From a virus: a stretch of 51,669 nt of DNA. The DNA is taken from positions 1 through 51,669 of the IMG/VR virus record IMGVR_UViG_3300030103_005822. One strand, written 5' to 3'. Shown piece by piece: positions 27,479 to 35,740 of the stretch. The number at the start of each line of letters is the position of its first letter. Position 1 is the first letter of the stretch. The notes beneath the pieces are model-generated. The model was not told the DNA's origin and searched no databases. It was given only the letters and a program-made list of their open reading frames with translations. The translations under genes were made by a program, and so were the position numbers.

Positions 27479-28450
27479 CTAGAGTTCCCTATCCCATCGA
27501 TCAATCATTTCTTCCAGCATTGATTCAAATGTATATTCAGGTTTCCAGCCCAAGATTTCCTGTGCTTTAGATGGATCACCTTTTAAATATTTGAGTTCCT
27601 CTGGTCTCATAAATTTTGGATTTTGTATTACATAATCTTCGTAATTTAATCCTATTTTTTCAAAAACAATTCTACACAAATCCCTAACAGAATGCGTTTC
27701 GCCAGTAGCAACAATAAACTCATCTGCAACTGAATGGTTTATGATTTGATGCATTGCTCTAACATAATCTTTTGAGTGTCCCCAATCTCTGTATGAATCC
27801 ATATTACCTAGTTCAAGGTTTTGTTGTAAGCCTTTCTTAATTGAAACAGCACCTTTTACCACCTTGTTTGTTACAAAGTTCGAACCACGGCGTGGAGACT
27901 CGTGATTAAATAGAATACCATTACAAGCATGAAGGTTATAAGCATTTCTATAGTGTCGAACTAAATTATAACCCATCACCTTAGCGCACCCATAAGGACT
28001 GACCGGGTTCATTGGAGTGGTCAGCCGTTGCACACCATCTTCATCTACTGAATTTCCAAACATCTCTGATGATGATGCTTGGTAAAATTTAGCGTTCGGA
28101 ACTGTATTTCTATAAATCTCCAACATATGAAGAACACCAAGGGCGTTAGTTTTGATCGTAAAAGATGGCATATCAAAACTAATACGAACGTGACTCATAG
28201 CACCCAAATTATAAATTTCATCAGGCTGAATCTCTGACATTAACCTCTGTAAGGAAGGATAATCTAAAAGATCGCCATAGTGAGTATTAATTTTATCACT
28301 AACATCACTCTGCCCCAGACGATAATTTTGATTTTCAGCTACTGAGTGTCTTCTTACTACTCCGTGGACTTCGTATCCTTTTTCTAATAACAACTCAGCT
28401 AAATAACTGCCGTCTTGACCATTCAATCCCGTAATAAATGCTTTCTTCAT
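27479..28450 (-). CDS. gmd: GDP-mannose 4,6-dehydratase
   Basis: A 323-residue protein of normal size for Gmd. The Rossmann motif is AFITGLNGQDGSYLAE, followed by GVVRRHSV (the cofactor-binding region), YNLGAMSHVRISFDMP, the active-site region ASSSEMFGNS with YxxxK in SPYGCAKVMGYN, and LFNHESPRRGSNFVTNKV. The sequence continues with NMDSYRDWGHSKDYVRAM, as in characterised Gmd enzymes. It converts GDP-mannose to GDP-4-keto-6-deoxymannose, precursor of fucose, rhamnose, perosamine and colitose. A DegT-like aminotransferase overlaps it upstream, so GDP-perosamine or another amino sugar is a possible product (inference). Confidence 0.93.
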   Translation of the reverse strand: MKKAFITGLNGQDGSYLAELLLEKGYEVHGVVRRHSVAENQNYRLGQSDVSDKINTHYGDLLDYPSLQRLMSEIQPDEIYNLGAMSHVRISFDMPSFTIKTNALGVLHMLEIYRNTVPNAKFYQASSSEMFGNSVDEDGVQRLTTPMNPVSPYGCAKVMGYNLVRHYRNAYNLHACNGILFNHESPRRGSNFVTNKVVKGAVSIKKGLQQNLELGNMDSYRDWGHSKDYVRAMHQIINHSVADEFIVATGETHSVRDLCRIVFEKIGLNYEDYVIQNPKFMRPEELKYLKGDPSKAQEILGWKPEYTFESMLEEMIDRWDREL

Positions 28451-29043
28451 TTAAAAATCTCCATCTTAGTTAAGTCAGGCCAGTCGTTCAAACTCCAAGA
28501 TTTAGGCTTTTTTTCAATAGCCTCTGGTAGTTTTTTTAATCCAAGCGCTGCTGTCTCTGGTGTCATATAATAATGGTACCCCATCACATTAATATTTTGA
28601 GTTCCCCAAGGTATATGAGGCTCCCTTCCATCATACGACATTTTCTTTAAATGTTTAGCTGCCTCCTCGTTATCCGTTAAAATAATACCACCTCTTCCTA
28701 GACTTAAGTGTTTTTTGAATTGAAAACTTACACACATAAATGTTCCGGGAACATAACTATCTTTTTCCCATAGGACAGCAGCATCTACCACTTTATCAGT
28801 CAGGTAGTAAAATTTTTTCCACTCACAATCTTTCCATTCTAGATCAATATTTAACTTGTTTGATAGAAAAGGCACTGAAATATAAGTGTGATGGGGTACT
28901 GAAATCTTATTTGCGTTAGTGTATATTAGACACAACTCTAAAGCGTGTGTACAACAGTCAACCGCTACCGCATATTTAGAACCAAAAAAATTACTTATAT
29001 TGTTCTCGAACTCTTCAACAATATGAAAATCCCACTTACTCAA
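28447..29043 (-). CDS. Minimal DegT/DnrJ-type PLP aminotransferase-like protein
   Basis: A TTG start at 29043, with AGGAGA six bases upstream, gives 198 residues. The pattern follows the large PLP domain of the DegT/DnrJ/EryC1 sugar aminotransferases: NFFGSKYAVAVDCCTHALEL, VPHHTYISVPFL, the PLP-pyridine Asp in VVDAAV (D87) and the likely PLP-binding K111 in SFQFKKHLSLGRGG. Normal members have about 370 residues; the second domain, which completes the active site, is missing here. The compact frame between tightly spaced neighbours argues against random decay, so it may be a functional short form or need a partner subunit. It may aminate the Gmd product. Confidence 0.75.
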   Translation of the reverse strand: MSKWDFHIVEEFENNISNFFGSKYAVAVDCCTHALELCLIYTNANKISVPHHTYISVPFLSNKLNIDLEWKDCEWKKFYYLTDKVVDAAVLWEKDSYVPGTFMCVSFQFKKHLSLGRGGIILTDNEEAAKHLKKMSYDGREPHIPWGTQNINVMGYHYYMTPETAALGLKKLPEAIEKKPKSWSLNDWPDLTKMEIFK

Positions 29044-29044
29044 T

Positions 29045-29458
29045 TCATTCTCCTATGTAAGTTTTATCTTTCTTTACGCCGTAGTATGGTCCATTTTTAA
29101 ATTCATATAAAATTGTATCATCATCTAATATCTTCAATGAATGTCCGCCTCGATATATAACAACACAATCTCCATCGCTTATTTCAAGCGAACACAATAA
29201 AGAATCATCTAAATCATAAAAAGTTCCCTCAACCTTACCATCCAAAATAACCCAAGCTTCTTGAGTTGTAGTGGCAACTTTATTGCAGGGCAAGTGTTTA
29301 TGAGCTTTAAAAAAATCTTCTGCTTTTGTTATTTTTACCCCAGCCTGTAAAAACTCTTCGTCTGGTGTTATATTTTGTCTAGAGTTTGTAATCTCATTTT
29401 TTCTTATTAGGGATAAAATAATTTTTTCAGGGTCAACTTTAGAATAAATATTTAACAT
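29045..29458 (-). CDS. Cupin-fold protein, WbuC-like
   Basis: A 137-residue protein with FFKAHKHLP as first metal motif, EAWVILDGKVEGTFYD as the cupin hairpin, and DGDCVVIYRGGHSLKI with a second His. These patterns resemble the WbuC family, cupin-fold proteins found in O-antigen clusters. Its start overlaps the previous methyltransferase stop by 7 bases and its TGA is one base from the TTG of the aminotransferase gene. Function in sugar or lipid processing is unknown. Confidence 0.7.
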   Translation of the reverse strand: MLNIYSKVDPEKIILSLIRKNEITNSRQNITPDEEFLQAGVKITKAEDFFKAHKHLPCNKVATTTQEAWVILDGKVEGTFYDLDDSLLCSLEISDGDCVVIYRGGHSLKILDDDTILYEFKNGPYYGVKKDKTYIGE

Positions 29459-30015
29459 TTTCTACACCATATATTAAGCATCATTGGTACACCATTTTCA
29501 TCTCCATGGGGAACATAAGCAGCCGAATAATCATCATACCCCTCTGGTAAGAATTCTTTCCAGTTATACCTTTGATAATCTTTGAAACCATTGCTTTCTA
29601 AAACCTTCTTCAAATATTTGAAGTCATAAGCATTCTTTTTGTACATACTTTTATTTTGTCCTTCGGGCGTCGTATAATCCCATTTACCAAAAATAGGTCC
29701 TAGAACCCCAAGGTGTTCTAAATCTGCATTGCTGCTCAGATATACCTCAACTTGTCTTTCAAAATCAATCACTGATATTCTTAATATACCATCTTTTTTT
29801 AAAACACGATGCCATTCACAGAGAGCAGTATTTATCTCATCTCGATCAAAGTATGGAATAACACCACAGGTATATATTTCATCAACTGAATTGTCTTGTA
29901 TCATTGGCAAGTTATCAATAGATGTGCAATAATCTATATGCGGGTGGGCATCGACATCAATGTGGACGTACCCTGGTAGGTTTCTTTTTCCGCAACCTAG
30001 GTGAAGTTTTAACAT
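29452..30015 (-). CDS. SAM-dependent methyltransferase (class I)
   Basis: ATG at 30015, one base after the previous TAA, gives 187 residues; a GTG at 30024 would add three residues. SAM motif I is LKLHLGCGKRNLPGYVHID, with motif II VDEIYTCGVI and the DEIN/ALCEWHRVLKKDGILRIS region (motifs post-I to III). It looks like the small family of phage and bacterial methyltransferases whose conserved middle has VIDFERQVEVYL. The target could be a sugar or protein; no specificity is visible. Its last bases overlap the next gene's start. Confidence 0.8.
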   Translation of the reverse strand: MLKLHLGCGKRNLPGYVHIDVDAHPHIDYCTSIDNLPMIQDNSVDEIYTCGVIPYFDRDEINTALCEWHRVLKKDGILRISVIDFERQVEVYLSSNADLEHLGVLGPIFGKWDYTTPEGQNKSMYKKNAYDFKYLKKVLESNGFKDYQRYNWKEFLPEGYDDYSAAYVPHGDENGVPMMLNIWCRKC

Positions 30016-30016
30016 A

Positions 30017-30424
30017 TTATTCACCGATTATACTTTCGGACAATCTATAAGTGTCATCTTCATAATCTTTTCCCCCTCTTAACCCTTCTGTAAATACTAC
30101 AAATTCATTATCTTCAACTATCTTTAATGCGTGGATTTCATCTGGAGGTGTTGTTATAAAGTCTCCTGCTTCCAAAAGAACAAAACTTGCAGGATCATCA
30201 GAATTAAGTGGCTTATGCCAGTATTCTAATGATCCTTTTGTAATTAGCATATGTTGAGTTGTATATTTGTGATAATGGTTTCCTCTGATTGCACCTTTTG
30301 CCGATTGTATTACAGCAACGTGCTCTATCTTATCTTTATAAAATATGTCAACAATTTTACCCCTGTCGTCAACGTGTTTTTCTAGGGGTGGCTGTGGATT
30401 ATTCCAGATGTTTTTCTTTTCCAT
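30017..30424 (-). CDS. RmlC-like cupin, sugar-nucleotide epimerase-like
   Basis: A 135-residue cupin. It begins in the style of 3,4-ketoisomerases and RmlC-like proteins (DDRGKIVDIFYKD), then VAVIQSAKGAIRGNHYHKYTTQHML (the RGNHYH metal motif), LEAGDFITTPPDEIHALKI (second His motif) and FVVFTEGLRGG. It may be a dTDP-4-dehydrorhamnose epimerase relative or a sugar ketoisomerase. Both use nucleotide sugars, so it fits a deoxysugar route with gmd. The ATG at 30424 has GGAGAGA upstream. Confidence 0.75.
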   Translation of the reverse strand: MEKKNIWNNPQPPLEKHVDDRGKIVDIFYKDKIEHVAVIQSAKGAIRGNHYHKYTTQHMLITKGSLEYWHKPLNSDDPASFVLLEAGDFITTPPDEIHALKIVEDNEFVVFTEGLRGGKDYEDDTYRLSESIIGE

Positions 30425-30432
30425 GGTCTCTC

Positions 30433-31653
30433 CTATTTGTAAAAACTTATATATTCTATATTAGGATTAATTTCTCTGATCTTATTTTTTATAGGCTCTG
30501 ATAAATTCCAAGATAATATTAGTCCACAGACTTTATCAACTGTTGCAAAAACTTCGTCACCACATATTTCTATATCTGATAGTGGTGTTGTTTTGCCCTG
30601 TTTATACTTTGAAGTATCTGTTACAAAATCAATCAACGAATTGTTTAAATTCAAAAAGTTTAACAACGTATTTCCTTTTGCGGCTGCTCCAATTGCGATT
30701 ATATTATACCCTTTTTTCTTGTATCTTATAATTTTAGATACAAAATCTATCTTCCTCTTTAATAAATGTTTATTTAAAACTTCATAGGTCTTTTTTTCAA
30801 ATAAGTAAGACTCTTTTTTGATTTGTTTTGTTATATCTTTATAATGTGAAATTTTTTCGTTTAGGTTCTTTTTTGCAATTACACGCAAGGAACCACCGTG
30901 ATAATCAACAACTTCAATATTTACTATTTCAAATTTACACTTTTCCAATAAGTTCTTCAAGGAAGTGATCGTATAATATGTGACGTGTTCATGGTATATT
31001 TGATCTATTTTTTTTGAATCTATTGTTGATTTCCAATAAGGAACTTCAAAAACATAGTGACCACCGTTTTTCAGTAGTGTATTTACACCCATAGTAAAAG
31101 ATATAGGGTCATCTGAATGATTATATACATTATTTGCTATAACTAAGTCGGATGGTCCTACTTTTTCAACTATCCTATCAGACTCCTCTTGGTTAAAAAC
31201 ACAGTTTTCAGTAAATATGCCAGCCTCATTGGCAATATCACACATAGCCCTTGATGCATCAATTCCATATACTTTATTGTTTAATTTATTCTTAAACTGA
31301 CTGAGAAGATAGCCATCATTGGATCCAATTTCATATATTATTGACTCTTTACTTAACGATAATTTGTGACTAATTAACTCACAATATTCTTCCCAGTGAC
31401 TTCTAGATGTTAAAGAATTTGACGATGTATAAGAGTAATCAAAAAGATTATATCTCTCAGTAGCATCAGTCGCTGCCTCAGTTTGAATTAATTTACACTC
31501 CTCACACATAACACAAGAAAGGTTATATACAGGCAATGGCATAGACTTGTGTTTTTTATCAATAAAAGTATCTGCATAAGGATGCATACCAAGATCAATT
31601 ATCTTAGTTAGTTTTGTGGATCTACAAGTTAAGCAAGTTTTTCTTCTAGTCAT
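30433..31653 (-). CDS. NDP-sugar C-methyltransferase-like protein (Methyltransf_13/14 type)
   Basis: A 406-residue protein with the three-part layout of TylC3-type sugar C-methyltransferases: an N-terminal zinc-binding domain (CLTCRSTKL and a CVMCEECKLIQTE pair), a class I methyltransferase core (ESIIYEIGSNDGYLLSQFKN, then VIANNVYNHSDDP, HYVFEVPYW, QIYHEHVTYYTI) and a C-terminal domain with IIAIGAAAKGNTLLNFLN. In known enzymes C3 of an NDP-4-keto-6-deoxysugar is methylated. This indicates that the glycan carries a branched-chain or C-methylated sugar (inference). It overlaps its upstream neighbour by 4 bases. Confidence 0.85.
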   Translation of the reverse strand: MTRRKTCLTCRSTKLTKIIDLGMHPYADTFIDKKHKSMPLPVYNLSCVMCEECKLIQTEAATDATERYNLFDYSYTSSNSLTSRSHWEEYCELISHKLSLSKESIIYEIGSNDGYLLSQFKNKLNNKVYGIDASRAMCDIANEAGIFTENCVFNQEESDRIVEKVGPSDLVIANNVYNHSDDPISFTMGVNTLLKNGGHYVFEVPYWKSTIDSKKIDQIYHEHVTYYTITSLKNLLEKCKFEIVNIEVVDYHGGSLRVIAKKNLNEKISHYKDITKQIKKESYLFEKKTYEVLNKHLLKRKIDFVSKIIRYKKKGYNIIAIGAAAKGNTLLNFLNLNNSLIDFVTDTSKYKQGKTTPLSDIEICGDEVFATVDKVCGLILSWNLSEPIKNKIREINPNIEYISFYK

Positions 31654-32342
31654 TTTAAAGCATCCTGTAATGAAATCTTTCTAAAACATTTTAAGTTTGA
31701 TATAGGGCTACAGTTTATCACTTCTATATCAGCGTGTGCAGCCCTATACGCAAACATATTCCAAGTTGGCATATGAAATTTAATACCATCAGGAATATTA
31801 TATTGATCACCTTTTTGTTGATAGTCATCAAACCAATAGTTCGGGTTCTTATCTGGTGTTTTATCCATAATCAGTCCGGGTCCGTCTTTTTTACTGCCGT
31901 CAACAAATTCAACATAGTTACAGTCTACACCCAAAAGGATAATTTTTTTATACCCCATACAAACAGCCGCCGAACAAGCGTTAGCACCACTATTACCATT
32001 ATCGTGAAACTGAGTAAAACAATCTTCTGAATGGTTCATCTTGTTGGTGCTACCATACGGTAGCATATTTACAAATTGGAAATTATCTTTGTCACTTAAG
32101 TTCCTTATATAAAAGCTCTTTTTAAATTTGCCTGAATCGATAAGATCAATGAAGCTTTGTTGGTGATTATCTGTTACACGATAATCAAAGCAGCCGTGAT
32201 AGGTAGGCCACCAGTCTAAACGAGGATAGGCTCGATAGGCAGAATTTAATCCAAATGTGTCAATACCATCTAGCATAGAAAAATCAACATCCTTAAGGGA
32301 TGGACCATTTCCCATAATAACTATCGTTTCACTCTTAGTCAT
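31650..32342 (-). CDS. GT42/DUF115-like protein (possible sialyltransferase)
   Basis: A 230-residue protein with IVIMGNGPSLKDVDFSMLDG followed by DTFGLNSAYRAYP, closely following the start of Campylobacter Cst-type GT42 enzymes (GNGPSLKEIDYSRLP). A second matching block is GANACSAAVCMGYKKIILLGVDCNYVEF, similar to the CAVAIALGYKEIYLSGIDF region of CstII. A terminal HADIEVINCSPISNLKCF follows. GT42 transfers sialic acid from CMP-sialate; DUF115/MptE-like proteins share the same fold and part of these motifs, so the function is uncertain. It stands in the same island as a NeuA-like enzyme and a GT29-like enzyme. Confidence 0.6.
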   Translation of the reverse strand: MTKSETIVIMGNGPSLKDVDFSMLDGIDTFGLNSAYRAYPRLDWWPTYHGCFDYRVTDNHQQSFIDLIDSGKFKKSFYIRNLSDKDNFQFVNMLPYGSTNKMNHSEDCFTQFHDNGNSGANACSAAVCMGYKKIILLGVDCNYVEFVDGSKKDGPGLIMDKTPDKNPNYWFDDYQQKGDQYNIPDGIKFHMPTWNMFAYRAAHADIEVINCSPISNLKCFRKISLQDALK

Positions 32343-33186
32343 AAAAACTCCAAAATGTAGAACACCTTGTGTTCATATGTTCTCGACAAGATTCAGCACT
32401 ATTAGCCCAAGATTCATATCTATGTTGGACGTTTTCATTTAATATGGTCTCACACCCTAGCATTTGTGCTTCCATAACAAGCCTAGGGCAAGTATCTGCA
32501 CCATCAGGTAAAAATATAAGACCCTTTGAAGTAGACAGCTTTATTAGTAATTCGTGATAAGGCAAACCAGCAACTACTTCTGCCTCTAACGAGTTATCTT
32601 GCGCATACTTGACACATTTTTCATAACCCTTAATCCAAGAGTTTGTTCTAACAATAAGATATTTGTCGTTTTTTTTATTGTCTCTTATCGAGTCAATAAA
32701 TCTTAAATCACCCTTTGAAAAAACAGAATTTAAAGTTTCTGTATTTTCTTCTTTGATTGTCTTAACCTTCTGTAAGAAGATATTCTTTTGCGCATCGCTC
32801 ATAAACCAGATTTTTTTTGCATACCCATAAAAGGCTAAATTTATCTTGTTCTCTTTTATGTCTGCACAATCACACTCCTGACCTGTTTGAATTCTGTGAA
32901 GATCCAAAGATCTGAATTTACAGAATTTGTAGTCGTACTCGACTATAGAATAATTTACATTTTTAATCAAATGAAGTTTTAACCTGTAATCAAGCGAAAC
33001 AAAATTTAATACAACCCAGTGAGCTTCTTTATATTGATTGATTACAGAGCTTGTAAGCTCAGCACATCTTATCTTTATTATGTTTTTATTATTGGGTCTC
33101 CCTTGAATAATAGCCTCCGAGGTAAGCTCCGCTCCACCAACATAATCTTCAGCAAAAGCATCAGCTAAGAATATCATAAGACTCAT
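32335..33186 (-). CDS. Glycosyltransferase, GT4-like (GT-B fold)
   Basis: A 283-residue protein. It begins with MIFLADAFAEDYVGGAELTS, the glycine-rich entry of GT-B glycosyltransferases, and later has KKIWFMSDAQKNIFLQKV, YLIVRTNSWIKGYEKCVKYA and a donor-binding segment KGLIFLPDGADTCPRLVMEAQMLGC. The glutamate in LVMEAQMLGC corresponds to the E(x7)E donor motif. It is shorter than typical GT4 enzymes (about 370 residues). It overlaps the preceding and following glycosyltransferase-type genes by 4 to 8 bases. Confidence 0.75.
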   Translation of the reverse strand: MSLMIFLADAFAEDYVGGAELTSEAIIQGRPNNKNIIKIRCAELTSSVINQYKEAHWVVLNFVSLDYRLKLHLIKNVNYSIVEYDYKFCKFRSLDLHRIQTGQECDCADIKENKINLAFYGYAKKIWFMSDAQKNIFLQKVKTIKEENTETLNSVFSKGDLRFIDSIRDNKKNDKYLIVRTNSWIKGYEKCVKYAQDNSLEAEVVAGLPYHELLIKLSTSKGLIFLPDGADTCPRLVMEAQMLGCETILNENVQHRYESWANSAESCREHMNTRCSTFWSFYD

Positions 33187-34475
33187 ATTAAATCATCCAA
33201 AAGTGAATCCACTTCATCCTCATATTCTTGAACTGTTTTTAAATACGGAGAAAGTTCTTCGTTATTGAAATCCTTATACATCCCCTTAATAACTTTTAGA
33301 TTGTTTTTTTCTCTAAGATAATTTGAAAGATTTTTAGAATCTTCTAGGAACGATTCTTTATTCCTTCGGATAAAATTAAGAGACTTCTTAAAGGAGTCTT
33401 CTTTTGGATAAGCCCAAATACAAGACTCAGTAATTAAACCAGGCATCAAATGTTGTTGTTCTACAGGTTTTAAATCATAAGCTACTTTGATAAAGTGGCT
33501 TTTAAGCTTAGTATTTCCTGCCCTGTTTTTACTGGGGGCTCTAAGAAAATCCAAATGGCCAGACCAGTTTGTTGCTATAATTGGAATACCGTTACAAGCT
33601 GCTCTAAAGATAGGTATACCAAAGCCTTCGCCATGTGTGGCTGTAACATAACAGTCAATATAATCTGGATTATATAATGACTCCATCTCTTGTTCTGTTA
33701 AACTACCGTGAATGAAATAAACCTTACACTTTCTACTAGGCGCTATAGCTTGAAGAGTTGCTTCAATATCCTGCTTTGTTGCATAGAAATCCATAGTACT
33801 ATTATTATGCATATGTGTTTTTACAATAAGTCCTACTTCTTCATCGTCTTTAAAGTTCTCTATAAACCATTTTAATGTCATCCCAAAGTTTTTTCTTGGT
33901 GCCATTTGAAGAACAGTAAGAAAGTTAAACTTTGTTTTAATATTCATACCTTTATAGATGTCTATTTGTTCCACAGTATCATCGTGTCCAAATGGTACAA
34001 CTGTGATCGGACACGAAATCCCAACACCGTTTTCATCTTTTGTATTTTTAAGGTTTTCTTTTGCGTGATTGGATACAACTAAGATATGTTTCATAGTGTT
34101 ACACTTAGCAACCCATTCTGATGGTGCAAATGTTGTTTCTAAAGCGGCCGTGACACCTATGTCGTGTGGTGACATAGGATGGAATTCATTAGGTGGTCTC
34201 ACTTGGTAAGTGGCAGTAAACAAGTCACTTATATTAATATTACCTTGAGCATCCTGTCGAGATACAAAAAGCCGATTTGTTTTGTCAATAAGATTTTTGT
34301 ACTTTTCGTAATATTTTGAGCTACGACTAGTAGCAGCCCACTGTGTATCTTGGACATAGACTTCTATTGTATCTTGTAATTCCAACAATGAGTCCAGTAA
34401 TGTTCTTGCGTGTTCACTGTAGCCTGATAGGTTGCAAACGGGACCAACCACTAATATTTTAGGTTTATTAATCAT
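33183..34475 (-). CDS. Glycosyltransferase family 4
   Basis: A 430-residue GT-B enzyme. The N-terminus, ILVVGPVCNLSGYSEHAR, holds the Gly-rich acceptor loop. Near residue 170 PSEWVAKCNTMKH is followed by HILVVSNHAK-type residues. The donor domain has FLTVLQMAPRKNFGMTLKW and a C-terminal EGFGIPIFRAACNGIPIIATNWSGH, in which the glutamates bind the nucleotide diphosphate. It is one of two adjacent full-length GT4 proteins. Donor sugar is unknown; it likely extends the glycan made by this island. Confidence 0.85.
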   Translation of the reverse strand: MINKPKILVVGPVCNLSGYSEHARTLLDSLLELQDTIEVYVQDTQWAATSRSSKYYEKYKNLIDKTNRLFVSRQDAQGNINISDLFTATYQVRPPNEFHPMSPHDIGVTAALETTFAPSEWVAKCNTMKHILVVSNHAKENLKNTKDENGVGISCPITVVPFGHDDTVEQIDIYKGMNIKTKFNFLTVLQMAPRKNFGMTLKWFIENFKDDEEVGLIVKTHMHNNSTMDFYATKQDIEATLQAIAPSRKCKVYFIHGSLTEQEMESLYNPDYIDCYVTATHGEGFGIPIFRAACNGIPIIATNWSGHLDFLRAPSKNRAGNTKLKSHFIKVAYDLKPVEQQHLMPGLITESCIWAYPKEDSFKKSLNFIRRNKESFLEDSKNLSNYLREKNNLKVIKGMYKDFNNEELSPYLKTVQEYEDEVDSLLDDLI

Positions 34476-35731
34476 AATTCCACTGTCCTAATATTATTGT
34501 ATTTCTTTCTATTATCCCAAGATCCTCTTTCCTCATGAACTCGCAACATCAGATCAACCCACTGTTTCTTAAAAACATCAAAATTGTAGTTGTTCTTAAC
34601 ATGTTGTTGTCCAAGATCGCCTAGTTCTTTTAGTTCTTGGGGAGTTTTATTATACATTTCTAGAAGAGCGTTAATAAAGTCGTCTTTGTTAATTCTATCC
34701 TCGTAAATGTATGGCACCTGCTGCGATCCAATCACAGCCTTAGAGCTTGGCTCAATTCCAATACCAAACCATTTCTCTCCATCCGTGACTTGTTCCTGTA
34801 AACCACCTGTCATATTAACAATAATTGGAGTGCCGCAAGATAGAGACTCAAGAGTTGCCAACCCGAACCCCTCTGCATCTGAAATATTAACTGTACAATC
34901 AGCCATTGTGTAAAGCGCTGCTAATTGTTCAGCCTGAAGTTTATTGGTAGAAAGAAAAATCTCCCCGTCATTAAACCCTAAATGAGAAGCAAGGTAATGC
35001 AATGGTTGCCCATGGGGATCGGTAGGATCAGTATGCATAAACAAACAAACCTTTGATCGATCTACATCCTCCCTCTCTAGAAATTCCTTGAACCAATACA
35101 CCAAACTACCAGACTGTTTTCTTCTAGCGTTCCGATTATTCCAGAAAAATATAAATTTATCTTTTAGTGTTGGATTTATTTTATATAGGTCGTCTATTTC
35201 TTTTGAAGGTCTTGGATAGAAATGATCTGAATTTACTGCGTGTGGAACATATTCTTCCTCAACTTCTGGGCAGACGTTCTGAACTATATCGCTTGTGACT
35301 TTTGAAATACTTGCGATTACATCATTAGCATCATAATATCTCTTGTTATATTTTGGGTATGGGTAATTATCCCAAACGTGATAGTAAACCATAGGTAGCT
35401 TATCTCGAATTTGATCGTCTATTGACCACAACCACTCATAAAAACGTGGATCGGTCATAAAATATAGGATATCTGGTTTTCGATCTCTAATAAATTGACC
35501 AATCATTTGAGCATTGCCATAACCATCAACTGGGAATATTTCCCAAAATCCTGGATATCCTTCAATTTTTTTAGGTTCATAACTCTGGTGTTTAATCGCT
35601 CCTCCAAGGGAGATCACATTAAATTTGCCACTATTAAGAAGGGCTTCTATAACATATTTTGTCTGGGTCCCTACTCCAGAAGGCAACAAAGGGTGGTCAC
35701 TTATCGTCATAACCGTAATTTTTTTATCCAA
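34472..35731 (-). CDS. Glycosyltransferase family 4
   Basis: Starts with TTG at 35731 (GTGAGG seven bases upstream), 419 residues. N-terminal motif MTISDHPLLPSGVGTQTKY is the GT4 acceptor loop. Donor-domain motifs are FIFFWNNRNARRKQSG, then KLQAEQLAALYTMADCTVNI and DAEGFGLATLESLSCGTPIIV, with the E(x7)E pattern intact. It precedes another GT4 gene with a 4-base ATGA overlap, suggesting consecutive sugar additions. Unusual non-ATG start, shared with several genes of this island. First gene of the island. Confidence 0.85.
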   Translation of the reverse strand: MDKKITVMTISDHPLLPSGVGTQTKYVIEALLNSGKFNVISLGGAIKHQSYEPKKIEGYPGFWEIFPVDGYGNAQMIGQFIRDRKPDILYFMTDPRFYEWLWSIDDQIRDKLPMVYYHVWDNYPYPKYNKRYYDANDVIASISKVTSDIVQNVCPEVEEEYVPHAVNSDHFYPRPSKEIDDLYKINPTLKDKFIFFWNNRNARRKQSGSLVYWFKEFLEREDVDRSKVCLFMHTDPTDPHGQPLHYLASHLGFNDGEIFLSTNKLQAEQLAALYTMADCTVNISDAEGFGLATLESLSCGTPIIVNMTGGLQEQVTDGEKWFGIGIEPSSKAVIGSQQVPYIYEDRINKDDFINALLEMYNKTPQELKELGDLGQQHVKNNYNFDVFKKQWVDLMLRVHEERGSWDNRKKYNNIRTVEL

Positions 35732-35740
35732 TTTAATACC

